Origin: Abyssalbus ytuae
GTDB taxonomy: Bacteria; Bacteroidota; Bacteroidia; Flavobacteriales; Flavobacteriaceae
Length of the DNA stretch: 64,000 bases
Direction: 5' to 3'
Assembly: GCF_022807975.1 (NCBI RefSeq)
Contig: NZ_CP094358.1
Location: forward strand, 4,030,001 to 4,094,000
Part shown: positions 46,969 through 56,084 of the stretch, piece by piece
Numbering within the stretch: position 1 is the stretch's first letter
How the letters are laid out: each line of letters begins with the position of its first letter
Notes under the pieces: model-generated
Databases searched by the model: none
Told to the model about the DNA's origin: nothing
The model's input: only the letters and a program-made list of their open reading frames with translations
Program-made: the position numbers and the translations under genes

Positions 46969-48087
46969 TTACATTGACAAAAGTTCTTCTACTTTATCAT
47001 GTAACGCTTGTCCTCTTAAATCTTTTGCTATAATTTTTCCTTCGGCATCCAATAAGTAGGTGGCCGGAATTGTACGAATGTTGTACAACTGGGCAATAGG
47101 ATCCTGCCAGAACTGAAGGTTAGAAACATGGTTCCATTCCAGCTTGTCATCTTCTATCGCTTTTGTCCAGTCTTCTGCCTTTCTGTCTAATGACACTCCT
47201 AATACATTTAGTCCCTGATCATGAAATTTATTGTATAAGGCTACAAGATTAGGGTTTTCGGCCCTACAGGGTTTACACCATGCCGCCCAAAAATCAACAA
47301 TGGTTAATTTTTCACCTAAGGCTTCTTTTAAAGAAAGAGTTTTTCCATCGGGGGTAGGGCCGGTAAAATCAGGTGCAACAGCCCCCACTGAAAGTTTGCT
47401 TACATCATTTATTTTTTTAGACAGTATTTGGCCGGCCTCAGTATTTTTTACATTGTCACTTAAGCCATTAAACAAATTTTTAACTTCGTCTGCAGATTGC
47501 GAATTACTATTAAATATTTGATCCAGTATCAAAACTGCCATGTAGGAATCCGGGTTGTTTTTTACAAAACTAGCATCGTATTCTTTTCCTTCTTCGATAG
47601 TTTCCGTATAGGTTTCATTCAATGTATTTAAAGTCACCATGTCACCATTGTTTTTAGCTTCCTGCTGTTGGGTACGTATGGCTTTAAGTTTTTCTCTCAG
47701 ATGTGATGAATTCTGAATATAGGAATACAAATCGTTATTAGAAGGCGATCCGGATATTTTAGACATAGGAAGACTGTCTTTATACATTTCAATATCTATA
47801 TTTCCTTCTTCTAATATCAGCGCCATTGAATTTCTCTGGCCTTCTAAAAATAGAAAATGTAATGACGGCTGTTCCGATTTTCCAGAAAATGAAAATTTTC
47901 CATCGATTATTTCAATAGTGTCTATAATGGCTGGCCTTGAATTATAATTGATCTTTTGCAGAAATATTTTTTGTCCGTTTTCCACACCTTCGATTGTTCC
48001 TGTAACATTATACGTGTTTGGTTCTGCTTTCTTTTCACATGACATGAATATGATTGCCATGATACCTACTATCAAACTTTTCTTCAT
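46969..48087 (-). CDS. Thioredoxin-fold lipoprotein with DUF4369-type domain
   Basis: A 372-residue exported disulfide oxidoreductase of the ResA/TlpA type. The signal peptide ends in a lipobox IIFMSC (Cys17). Residues 25-125 are a DUF4369-like beta domain (GTIEGVENGQKIFLQKINYN), then a helical linker, then the thioredoxin domain (about 235-370) with the redox motif FWAAWCKPCRAENPNL (Cys271 and Cys274 region) and cis-Pro in IRTIPATYLLD. It probably reduces periplasmic disulfides, as in cytochrome c maturation. Monocistronic, between its own promoter and terminator. Confidence 0.93.
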   Translation of the reverse strand: MKKSLIVGIMAIIFMSCEKKAEPNTYNVTGTIEGVENGQKIFLQKINYNSRPAIIDTIEIIDGKFSFSGKSEQPSLHFLFLEGQRNSMALILEEGNIDIEMYKDSLPMSKISGSPSNNDLYSYIQNSSHLREKLKAIRTQQQEAKNNGDMVTLNTLNETYTETIEEGKEYDASFVKNNPDSYMAVLILDQIFNSNSQSADEVKNLFNGLSDNVKNTEAGQILSKKINDVSKLSVGAVAPDFTGPTPDGKTLSLKEALGEKLTIVDFWAAWCKPCRAENPNLVALYNKFHDQGLNVLGVSLDRKAEDWTKAIEDDKLEWNHVSNLQFWQDPIAQLYNIRTIPATYLLDAEGKIIAKDLRGQALHDKVEELLSM

Positions 48088-48111
48088 TATTATTTAATTA
48101 TTTTATTTCTA

Positions 48112-48119
48112 CAAAGTTA
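48112..48119 (-). promoter_or_regulatory. Bacteroidota -7 element for the thioredoxin-like gene
   Basis: Minus-strand TAACTTTG matches TAnnTTTG, 24 nt before the ATG at 48087. Confidence 0.55.
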
Positions 48120-48150
48120 ACTTTTAAGTTGTAACGAAAAAATTAATAAC

Positions 48151-48177
48151 AAAAAGCCTTCTTTTGGAAGGCTTTTT
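48151..48177 (-). terminator. Terminator of the small outer-membrane protein gene
   Basis: 11-bp perfect stem AAAAAGCCTTC / GAAGGCTTTTT with a 5-nt loop, T run on the minus strand. It lies 24 nt after the stop codon of the gene at 48202. Confidence 0.85.
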
Positions 48178-48201
48178 AAAGCATTTTATTAATTCCGAGT
48201 A

Positions 48202-48672
48202 TTAAAACTGGTATCTGATTCCAATGGCAATGTCCAAATCCAGGTCATCACTGTAATCATCATTAAAACTAAGTTCAGGCCTCATATCTAAAGATATAAG
48301 AAGAGGAATATCAAAATTGTATTCAATACCTAAATCCCCTGCTCCAAATAAAAAAGTACCGTCTGCTCCCGGAGCATCAAAGCTTCCAATTCCGCCACCG
48401 GCTCCAACATACCAGTTAAAGCCACCGTCAATTGGCATAACCCATTGATACAATGCTGCAAGTTTAAAAGCATCTACATCATCTGAATTTCTCCATCCTA
48501 AATCGAATTCTAATCTGTTATTACCACCAATACCTCTTTGATAAGAAACTTCTGCACCTAATCCGTCACTGTCCCCGATTCTTAAACCAATGGCATTTTT
48601 TGAAATCTCTTGTGAAAATCCTGTAAATGCAAAGGCTAACGCCATTACACACAATAAAACTATTTTTTTCAT
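48202..48672 (-). CDS. Small outer-membrane beta-barrel protein
   Basis: 156 residues. It has a signal peptide cleaved after ALAFAFTGFSQ (about residue 21), then alternating amphipathic strands with aromatic girdles (EVSYQRGIG, LEFDLGWRN, WYVGAGGG), ending IGIRYQF, a terminal Phe being the usual Bam signal. It fits an 8-stranded OmpX/OmpA-like barrel of unknown function. The Ser/Asp-rich segment DDYSDDLDLDIAIG probably forms an exposed loop and last strand. Confidence 0.8.
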   Translation of the reverse strand: MKKIVLLCVMALAFAFTGFSQEISKNAIGLRIGDSDGLGAEVSYQRGIGGNNRLEFDLGWRNSDDVDAFKLAALYQWVMPIDGGFNWYVGAGGGIGSFDAPGADGTFLFGAGDLGIEYNFDIPLLISLDMRPELSFNDDYSDDLDLDIAIGIRYQF

Positions 48673-48738
48673 TAGGTTTAATTTTGTTTAATTAATTAAC
48701 AACGCTAATTTAGTTTAACATTTTGAACTTTATGTTAA

Positions 48739-51642
48739 ATGATTCGTAAAAATATTTTATCTAAGCTGGAAAGTTTAATTGATGGTGAAGTTTATACCGA
48801 TGATTTATATACCTCTATTTATGCTACTGATGCCTCAGTTTACAGAAAAAAGCCGGATGCAGTGGTTTTTCCGAAAACTAAAGAAGATATAAGCAGACTA
48901 ATTGAGTTTGTTTCTCAGCATAAAATACCTCTAATACCCCGTACAGCAGGTACTTCTTTGGCAGGACAGTGTGTAGGGGAAGGGATAATAGTGGATGTTT
49001 CCCGCCATTTTACCAATATACTTGAAGTTAATGAAGAAGAACAAACCGTTACCGTAGAACCCGGGGTAATAAGGGATGAATTAAATCTTTATTTAAAGCC
49101 GTTCGGGTTATTCTTTGGCCCAAATACTTCTACTTCAAACCGATGTATGATAGGAGGTATGGTAGGAAATAATTCCAGTGGTACCACCTCTATAAAGTAT
49201 GGAGTTACAAGAGATAAAGTTCTGGAAATAGAGGCATTGTTGAGTGATGGCAGTGTAGCGGAGTTTAAATCCATTACAGCTGATGAATTTGAAGAAAAAA
49301 CAAATCTTGATAACCTGGAAGGAGATATTTACAGAGCTTTAAAAGCTGAACTTTTACCTAAAAATGTACAAAAAATAATAAGGGATAATTTTCCCAAACC
49401 GGAAATTCACAGGAGAAACACTGGCTATGCAATTGACGAAATTATAAAATTTGCCCCCTTTGATGGCAGGAAGAAAGAATTCAATATGTGTAAACTTCTT
49501 GCAGGGAGTGAAGGTACCCTCGCTTTTACCACTAAAATAAAGTTAAAGCTGGACAGGTTGCCTCCTGCTAATAATGTTATGATTGCTGCACACTTTAACA
49601 GTGTTGAAAATGCTTGTAAAGCGGTGATTCCGATTATGGAACATGACCTTTACACTTGCGAAATGATGGATAAGATTATATTGGATTGTACAAAGAATAA
49701 TAAATCTCAACTGCCTAACAGGTTTTTTATAGAAGGCGATCCTGCTGCGGTTTTAATGTTGGAGTTAGCCGATGATAATAATAAAGAGCTGGAAAAAAAG
49801 AGAAAAGCATTAATAAAAACACTGGAAAAAATAAAGTTGAGTTATGCCCACCCTTCGCTTTACGGAAACGAGATAAGCCAGGCTTTGGAATTGCGTAAAG
49901 CAGGATTAGGCTTATTAGGGAATATGGTAGGCGATAAAAAAGCTGTTGCCTGTATTGAAGATACTGCAGTGAGTATTAATGACCTTGCTCCGTTTATAGA
50001 TGAATTTACTGCCTTAATGGAAAAATACGAACAACAGGCTGTATATTATGCTCATGCCGGTGCTGGAGAGCTTCATTTAAGACCTATTCTTGACCTTAAA
50101 AAAAGTAAAGATGTTGAGTTATTCAGAAGAATTACCACCGATGTTGCCTCGCTTGTAAAAAAATACGGGGGTTCTATGAGTGGGGAACATGGAGACGGGC
50201 GGGTACGATCTGAATTTATCGAACTTATGATAGGCCGTGAAAACTACCGGATTATCAGGAGAATTAAAGAAGTATTCGATCCCCTTTATATTTTTAATCC
50301 CGGAAAAATAGTCGATGCTGTTCCGATGGATCAGGATTTAAGATACCGAAAAGACAGAAAAGAACCGGAAATAAAAACCCTTATGGATTTTTCTGATTCT
50401 TTGGGTATTTTAAGAGTAGCCGAAAAGTGTAACGGAAGCGGGGATTGTAGAAAAACACATGTTACAGCAGAAGTAATGTGTCCCAGCTATCAGGTAACAA
50501 AAGATGAAAAAGATACAACACGGGCCCGTGCAAATGCCTTGAGAGAATTTTTGACGCATTCTGAAAAGAAAAATAAATTTAATCATACGGAACTCAAACA
50601 GGTTTTTGATTTATGCCTGAGCTGTAAAGGTTGTAGCAGTGAATGCCCAAGTAATGTGGATGTTTCATCATTAAAAGCTGAATTTTTGTATCAGTATCAA
50701 AAGGTAAACGGAACATCATTAAGAGATAAAGCATTTGCGTACAATACGAAACTAAATGTATTATCATCAAGATTTTCATTTATTACAAATACAGCGTTTT
50801 TTCATAAAACCGTTAAAAAGTTTATTGATATTGCAGAGGACAGACAATTACCGGTGGCTTCAGGGTTTAATTTTAAAAAATACATTCACTCACAACAATC
50901 CAAAGCTGTGGGTAATAAAGGTAAAGTTGTTTTATTTATTGATGAATTTACAAGATATCTGGATATACAAACAGGAAAGGACGCTATAGACTTATTATTA
51001 AGATTGGGATACAAGGTTGAACTTTTTTTTGGGGAAAGCGGAAGAACCTTTATTTCAAAAGGTTTTTTAAAACAAGCCAAAAACCTTGCTAACAAGAATA
51101 TTGAATCTCTTAAGAAGTACGTAACAGCCGGAACACCTGTAGTAGGAATTGAACCCTCTGCCATACTTTCATTCAGGGATGAATATCTCCGGCTGGGGAA
51201 CAATGTTGAAGCTGCCAAAAACCTGGCAAAGAATGCATTTTTAATTGAAGAGTTCTTATCATGGGAAATAAAAAACGGAGAAATTGATTCCTCCCCCTTT
51301 ACTACAGAAACAAGGACAATAAAATTTCACGGACATTGTCATCAAAAAGCATTGTCAAATCAAAAAGTAACCTTTGATATTTTAAATTTACCGGAAAATT
51401 ATAGTGTAACAATCATTAATTCAGGTTGCTGTGGCATGGCCGGATCATTTGGATATGAAAAAGAACATTATGAAGTTAGTATAAAAGCAGGTAGCCTGAA
51501 ATTATTTCCTGCAATTAACAAGACCGACGAAAATACCATCATTGCAGCAAATGGTACCAGTTGCCGACATCAGATTTATGACGGAACCAAACGTACTGCC
51601 AAACATCCGGTTTCAATCTTGAGAGAAGCACTAAAAAATTAA
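48739..51642 (+). CDS. FAD-linked oxidase fused to Fe-S/CCG module (D-lactate/glycolate dehydrogenase type)
   Basis: A 967-residue fusion. The N-terminal FAD-binding domain (about 30-215) has IPLIPRTAGTSLAGQCVGEG and GGMVGNNSSGTTSIKYG. The FAD-oxidase C-terminal domain (about 270-525) ends with SGEHGDGRVRSEFI and IFNPGKI. An Fe-S domain (about 560-650) has CNGSGDCRKTH and CLSCKGCSSECPSNV. The C-terminal CCG-type domain has HGHCHQKAL and NSGCCGMAGSFGYEKEHYE. This matches the Dld-II/GlcDF-type family that oxidises D-2-hydroxyacids to feed electrons to quinone. Substrate not fixed by sequence. Confidence 0.93.
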   Translation: MIRKNILSKLESLIDGEVYTDDLYTSIYATDASVYRKKPDAVVFPKTKEDISRLIEFVSQHKIPLIPRTAGTSLAGQCVGEGIIVDVSRHFTNILEVNEEEQTVTVEPGVIRDELNLYLKPFGLFFGPNTSTSNRCMIGGMVGNNSSGTTSIKYGVTRDKVLEIEALLSDGSVAEFKSITADEFEEKTNLDNLEGDIYRALKAELLPKNVQKIIRDNFPKPEIHRRNTGYAIDEIIKFAPFDGRKKEFNMCKLLAGSEGTLAFTTKIKLKLDRLPPANNVMIAAHFNSVENACKAVIPIMEHDLYTCEMMDKIILDCTKNNKSQLPNRFFIEGDPAAVLMLELADDNNKELEKKRKALIKTLEKIKLSYAHPSLYGNEISQALELRKAGLGLLGNMVGDKKAVACIEDTAVSINDLAPFIDEFTALMEKYEQQAVYYAHAGAGELHLRPILDLKKSKDVELFRRITTDVASLVKKYGGSMSGEHGDGRVRSEFIELMIGRENYRIIRRIKEVFDPLYIFNPGKIVDAVPMDQDLRYRKDRKEPEIKTLMDFSDSLGILRVAEKCNGSGDCRKTHVTAEVMCPSYQVTKDEKDTTRARANALREFLTHSEKKNKFNHTELKQVFDLCLSCKGCSSECPSNVDVSSLKAEFLYQYQKVNGTSLRDKAFAYNTKLNVLSSRFSFITNTAFFHKTVKKFIDIAEDRQLPVASGFNFKKYIHSQQSKAVGNKGKVVLFIDEFTRYLDIQTGKDAIDLLLRLGYKVELFFGESGRTFISKGFLKQAKNLANKNIESLKKYVTAGTPVVGIEPSAILSFRDEYLRLGNNVEAAKNLAKNAFLIEEFLSWEIKNGEIDSSPFTTETRTIKFHGHCHQKALSNQKVTFDILNLPENYSVTIINSGCCGMAGSFGYEKEHYEVSIKAGSLKLFPAINKTDENTIIAANGTSCRHQIYDGTKRTAKHPVSILREALKN

Positions 51643-52475
51643 AAAGTTTTTTTCCCGGTTATGGTAATAGCTGCCAAAAGCTCTTTATAATCAAGAGACT
51701 TCAGGTCTTCATCAGAGTAAAACGGACTTAATTTATCCTCACTGAAATGATATAGCTCCCATTTTTTATCATTGTATTCCAGTGAAGTAAGGTTTTCTAT
51801 CCAATCACCTGAATTTAAATATAAACAAGTTCCGTTTTTATTTACTTTTCTAACCATTTGAGGTTGATGGATGTGTCCGCAAACTACATATTTATAACCA
51901 TTTTCAATAGCAAGATCGGCTGCCACTTTTTCAAAATCATTAATGTATTTGATTGCTTTCTTAACGCTGTTCTTTATTTTTTTGGAAAGAGAATATTTTT
52001 CCCTTCCCATTTTCACTAAGAACCAGTTAATTAAACTATTGATAAGAATAAGAAAATCGTAACCCCAGCCTCCCAGCTTAGCTATCCACTTGGTATGTTG
52101 TATTGATGCATCAAAAACATCGCCATGAAATATCCATGCCTTTTTGCCGTCCAGTTTTAAAACAAGTTTGTCCAGAATATGAATGTTACCCATGGTTACA
52201 TCGCTGAATTTTCGTAGCATTTCATCATGGTTACCGGTAATATAAAATACTTCGGTACCTTTGGTAGACAGGTCAATAATTTTTTTAATTACCTGCAAAT
52301 GAGTTTTAGGGAAATAATGTTTCCTGAATTGCCAAATATCAATTATATCGCCGTTTAAAACAAGTTTATCAGGTTTTACACTACTCAGATAAGACAATAA
52401 TTCGCCTGCATGGCAACCAAAAGTGCCTAAATGAATATCCGAAAGTACCAGTAATTCTACTTTTCTTTTTCTCAA
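51639..52475 (-). CDS. UDP-2,3-diacylglucosamine diphosphatase-like metallophosphatase (LpxH-type)
   Basis: A roughly 278-residue calcineurin-like phosphoesterase, probably the lipid A pathway enzyme that cuts UDP-2,3-diacylglucosamine. Metal-binding motifs are LSDIHLGTFGCHA, LNGDIIDIW, ITGNHDEM and CGHIHQPQM, in order. I choose TTG at 52473-52475 as start because it yields MRKRKVELLVLSDIHLG, the usual N-terminus; no ATG fits and the frame continues open to 52502. It converges with the FAD oxidase with a 4-bp overlap. Confidence 0.88.
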   Translation of the reverse strand: MRKRKVELLVLSDIHLGTFGCHAGELLSYLSSVKPDKLVLNGDIIDIWQFRKHYFPKTHLQVIKKIIDLSTKGTEVFYITGNHDEMLRKFSDVTMGNIHILDKLVLKLDGKKAWIFHGDVFDASIQHTKWIAKLGGWGYDFLILINSLINWFLVKMGREKYSLSKKIKNSVKKAIKYINDFEKVAADLAIENGYKYVVCGHIHQPQMVRKVNKNGTCLYLNSGDWIENLTSLEYNDKKWELYHFSEDKLSPFYSDEDLKSLDYKELLAAITITGKKTF

Positions 52476-52623
52476 AGTATAAAGGTTTATGCAAAAGAAC
52501 AATTGGTATATTAATCAAATATTACGAGTTAATTAATTATATATGAGTATATTGTTAATAAAACATCATTGATAGTTACTAATTTTAAGAAAACATTACC
52601 TTATCCATATTATATATATAATT

Positions 52624-52653
52624 TTTGTTTCTATAATTTAAGGTTTACATTTG
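52624..52653 (+). promoter_or_regulatory. aroC promoter (-33/-7)
   Basis: -33-like TTTG at 52624-52627, an 18-nt spacer, and -7 TACATTTG at 52646-52653 (match to TAnnTTTG). Start would be near 52659, about 10 nt before the ATG at 52669. This excludes the upstream TTG at 52651, which lies in the -7 box. Confidence 0.6.
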
Positions 52654-52668
52654 TTGAAAACATTCTAT

Positions 52669-53733
52669 ATGGCGGGCAATTCCTTTGGAACAATTTTCAA
52701 GGTTACAACTTTTGGAGAATCACACGGAGAGGCACTTGGCGGAATTATTGACGGGTGCCCTGCTGGTTTAGAAGTAGACTTAAGTTTAGTGCAATATGAT
52801 TTAGACAGAAGAAAACCAGGACAATCGGCTATTGTAACACAACGAAAAGAGCCTGACGAGGTTAAATTCCTTTCAGGAATATTTGAAGGAAAAACCACAG
52901 GTACATCCATAGGTTTCATTATTGAAAATACCAACCAGAAATCTCATGATTATTCCCATATAAAAGATAGTTACCGGCCTTCGCATGCAGATTTTACTTA
53001 TGACCAAAAGTATGGGTTCCGGGATTACAGGGGAGGCGGAAGGAGTTCTGCCCGTGAAACTGCATCCAGGGTAGTAGCAGGAGCCATAGCCAAACAGTTA
53101 CTTAAAAATATTAAGATCAATGCCTTCGTTTCATCGGTGGGCAGTTTACATCTTGCCAAAAATCATGAAGAACTGGATTTAGCGGTGGCTGAAACCAATG
53201 CAGTAAGATGCCCGGATAGTGAGATGGCCTTAAAGATGGAAAATTACATTAAAGACATCCGTAAACAGGGTGATACTATAGGGGGTGTTGTTAGTTGTGT
53301 GATAAAAAATGTACCGGTTGGCTTAGGAGAGCCTGTGTTTGATAAATTGCATGCCGAATTAGGCAAAGCAATGCTCTCAATAAATGCTGTTAAGGGTTTT
53401 GAGTATGGAAGCGGTTTTAAAGGAACCGAAATGAAAGGCAGTGAACATAATGATAAGTTTAATACCGATGGAACCACCCGGACAAATTATAGCGGAGGTA
53501 TACAGGGGGGTATAAGTAACGGAATGGATATTTACTTCAGGGTAGCTTTCAAACCGGTAGCCACCCTCATTCAATCGTATGAAACTATTGACAAAGAAGG
53601 GAATATTGTTAAAATGCAAGGAAAAGGCCGGCATGATCCTTGTGTTGTCCCCAGGGCAGTACCCATAGTAGAAGCTATGGCTGCGCTGGTTCTTGCGGAT
53701 AATTTTCTTTTAAATAAAGTGTCAAAAATTTAA
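52669..53733 (+). CDS. aroC: Chorismate synthase
   Basis: Catalyses the last shikimate step, EPSP to chorismate, with reduced FMN. About 354 residues, standard. Signatures are [18 protein letters not shown] (from residue 3), the FMN-site motif [20 protein letters not shown] (about 120-139), and [13 protein letters not shown] with SRPDPC-equivalent [14 protein letters not shown] near 320. The ATG at 52669 matches the family N-terminus. It ends 4 bp before the symporter gene, so the two may be cotranscribed. Confidence 0.97.
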   Translation: MAGNSFGTIFKVTTFGESHGEALGGIIDGCPAGLEVDLSLVQYDLDRRKPGQSAIVTQRKEPDEVKFLSGIFEGKTTGTSIGFIIENTNQKSHDYSHIKDSYRPSHADFTYDQKYGFRDYRGGGRSSARETASRVVAGAIAKQLLKNIKINAFVSSVGSLHLAKNHEELDLAVAETNAVRCPDSEMALKMENYIKDIRKQGDTIGGVVSCVIKNVPVGLGEPVFDKLHAELGKAMLSINAVKGFEYGSGFKGTEMKGSEHNDKFNTDGTTRTNYSGGIQGGISNGMDIYFRVAFKPVATLIQSYETIDKEGNIVKMQGKGRHDPCVVPRAVPIVEAMAALVLADNFLLNKVSKI

Positions 53734-53737
53734 ACGT

Positions 53738-55042
53738 ATGAAAAAATTAGCTTTGCATTGGCAAATATTATTAGGTATGGTGGTGGGAGTAGTTTTTGCC
53801 TTAATTATGGTAAAATTTGAGTGGGGACCTGAATTTGTTACAAAATGGATTAAACCTTTTGGTAACATTTTTATCAATGCTTTGAAGCTAATTGCCGTTC
53901 CTTTAATACTGGCTTCACTCATCAAAGGAGTTTCAGATTTAAAAGATATATCCAAACTTTCAAAAATGGGAGGGAGGACAATAATTACGTATGTTATCAC
54001 CACTATTATAGCGGTATCCATAGGTTTAACTATTGTAAATGTTATAAAACCCGGTAAATCTATTTCGGAAGATACACGAAATGAATTGGTAGAGAGTTAT
54101 AAAGGAGATGCCGATTCTAGAATTGCTGCTGCCGAAAAGCAAAAAGAATCAGGACCTTTACAGGCCCTGGAAGATTTAGTTCCGGGCAATATATTTAATG
54201 CTGCCAGTGATAATGGCAATATGCTTCAGGTAATCTTTTTTGCCATATTTTTTGGAATAGGGATAATTTTAATACCCGATGAAAAAGCAAAACCTGTAAA
54301 AGATTTTTTTGACGGGTTTAATGAAGTAATCCTTAAGTTAATAGATTTAATAATGCTTGCTGCTCCATATGGAGTATTTGCATTGTTGGCTGCTTTGGTA
54401 GTTGAAGCTCCCAGTACAGATTTGTTTAAAGCACTCGGTATGTATGCTATTAGTGTGGTTATAGGGCTCGTTTTAATGATTTTTATCTATGCTTTATTAG
54501 TTTATTTATTTACAGGAAAAAAGCCGGGTTTCTTTTTTAACGGAATCTCACCAGCACAATTATTAGCGTTTTCTACAAGTTCCAGTGCGGCAACATTGCC
54601 GGTAACTATGGAAAGGGTAGAAGAACATTTGGGGGTAGAAGAAGACGTGACATCTTTTGTTTTACCCATTGGTGCTACTATTAATATGGATGGCACAAGT
54701 TTGTACCAGGCTGTGGCCGCTGTATTTATTGCCCAGGCTTTTGGCATGAATCTGGATTTTGCTACCCAAATGGGAATTATTGCTACTGCAACATTAGCAT
54801 CCATTGGTAGTGCGGCAGTACCCGGTGCCGGTATGGTAATGCTGGTAATAGTACTTGCCCAGGCCGGAATACCCGAAGCAGGCTTAGCCTTAATTTTTGC
54901 AGTAGACAGACCTTTGGATATGTGCCGGACAGTAGTAAACGTTACTGGTGATGCAGCCGTTTCCATGATGGTGGCCAAATCTGTAGATAAACTTGGAGAA
55001 CCTAAAGCCAGGGAGTGGGATGAAAACTATAAAAAGAAGTAA
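53738..55042 (+). CDS. Dicarboxylate/amino acid:cation symporter (DAACS family)
   Basis: A 434-residue glutamate/aspartate/C4-dicarboxylate-Na+/H+ symporter of the GltP/DctA type. Eight membrane helices and two re-entrant loops are evident. Substrate motifs include the serine-rich loop AFSTSSSAATLPVTM (about 273-287), GATINMDGTSLYQAVAAVFIA (NMDGT motif, about 309-329) and the last-helix DRPLDMCRTVVNVTGDA. A variable loop of about 35 residues (about 110-150) is exposed. Likely in the same transcript as aroC. Confidence 0.94.
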   Translation: MKKLALHWQILLGMVVGVVFALIMVKFEWGPEFVTKWIKPFGNIFINALKLIAVPLILASLIKGVSDLKDISKLSKMGGRTIITYVITTIIAVSIGLTIVNVIKPGKSISEDTRNELVESYKGDADSRIAAAEKQKESGPLQALEDLVPGNIFNAASDNGNMLQVIFFAIFFGIGIILIPDEKAKPVKDFFDGFNEVILKLIDLIMLAAPYGVFALLAALVVEAPSTDLFKALGMYAISVVIGLVLMIFIYALLVYLFTGKKPGFFFNGISPAQLLAFSTSSSAATLPVTMERVEEHLGVEEDVTSFVLPIGATINMDGTSLYQAVAAVFIAQAFGMNLDFATQMGIIATATLASIGSAAVPGAGMVMLVIVLAQAGIPEAGLALIFAVDRPLDMCRTVVNVTGDAAVSMMVAKSVDKLGEPKAREWDENYKKK

Positions 55043-55182
55043 ATAACATTTACATATACAGAATACTTTCTATAATATTTTATGACGTATTCCGTTTGAT
55101 TTAAAGTTGATTTTATTTCCCTGACACATTCTTACCACTATAGTTCTGTTAATAGATTTACTGGAACATTAAACTGTTTATA

Positions 55183-55923
55183 ATGCTGACTTACTTACAA
55201 GAAAAACTTATTTTTTTAAGTGAAGAGTTACCCCGGGAGCATCAATTTAATTTCAATATCTATTTTGAAGAATTATTTCTTGAAGCTGCTGATGGTTCCG
55301 TTCTGCATGGACTACATTTTAAACCGGACAGGATAGCGAAAGGAATTATTCTTTATTTTCACGGAAATAAAAACACGGTAAATCATTGGGGAAAATGGTG
55401 TGAGCATTTAAGCACTAAATACAATTACGAAGTGGTGGTGTTTGATTATCGCGGATATGGAAAGAGCAGGGGAGTAAGGTCATTTAAAAACATGCTTTCC
55501 GACGGATTGTTGTTTTATAATTACTGCAAAGAGCATTTTGATGAAGACAAAATAATTTTATTCGGAAGGTCGCTTGGTGGTGCTTTTGCCTCTTACACTG
55601 CCCGACATACCACTCCTGAAAAATTAATACTGGAATCAACCTTTACTCATATAGAGAAGGTAGCCAAAACCAAATTCTGGGGTTTGCCTGTGGGAATGCT
55701 TATAAAATACCCTTTTCAAAGTGAAGAAAACATTAAGCATATAGCGGTTGAAACTCATATTATTCATGGCACAGATGATAAACTGGTAAAATTTGAACTG
55801 GGCGAAAAACTTTATAATCTGTCACAAAGCCGGAACAAAAGATTTTATCCGGTTAAAGGCGGACTTCATAACAATTTATATGATTACCCGGCTTATTATG
55901 AAGCGTTAGACAGGATTTTTTGA
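55183..55923 (+). CDS. Alpha/beta hydrolase
   Basis: A 246-residue serine hydrolase of the BEM46/YqkD-like group. Oxyanion-hole motif YFHGNKNTVNHWGKW (about 61-75), nucleophile elbow LFGRSLGGAFAS (about 126-137, Ser in GRSLG), Asp in IHGTDDKLV (about 195) and His in GGLHNNLYDYP (about 229). No signal peptide. Substrate unknown. It stands alone, upstream of an intergenic inverted repeat. Confidence 0.9.
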   Translation: MLTYLQEKLIFLSEELPREHQFNFNIYFEELFLEAADGSVLHGLHFKPDRIAKGIILYFHGNKNTVNHWGKWCEHLSTKYNYEVVVFDYRGYGKSRGVRSFKNMLSDGLLFYNYCKEHFDEDKIILFGRSLGGAFASYTARHTTPEKLILESTFTHIEKVAKTKFWGLPVGMLIKYPFQSEENIKHIAVETHIIHGTDDKLVKFELGEKLYNLSQSRNKRFYPVKGGLHNNLYDYPAYYEALDRIF

Positions 55924-55965
55924 GAAAAAAAACAGGGATGCCTGAAGAGATATGAATTTTGATTT

Positions 55966-56039
55966 TGTCACATTGAGCGCAGTCAAAAAGCATTGATTAT
56001 AAGAAAACTTCATTTTCTGACTGCGCTCGATATGATGAC
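55966..56039. repeat. Imperfect inverted pair of a dispersed repeat (GAGCGCAGTC type)
   Basis: Left arm 55966-55989 begins TGTCACATTGAGCGCAGTC; the right arm 56013-56039 contains its near complement GACTGCGCTCGATATGATGA. The arms surround a 23-nt spacer, so a long hairpin is possible in either strand. This resembles the REP-like repeats common in Bacteroidota intergenic DNA, placed between convergent genes. A similar fragment lies in hisA. Confidence 0.8.
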
Positions 56040-56084
56040 GGACATTTTTTTACTTTTTTAAATATTCCGCCTGGTTATTAAACT

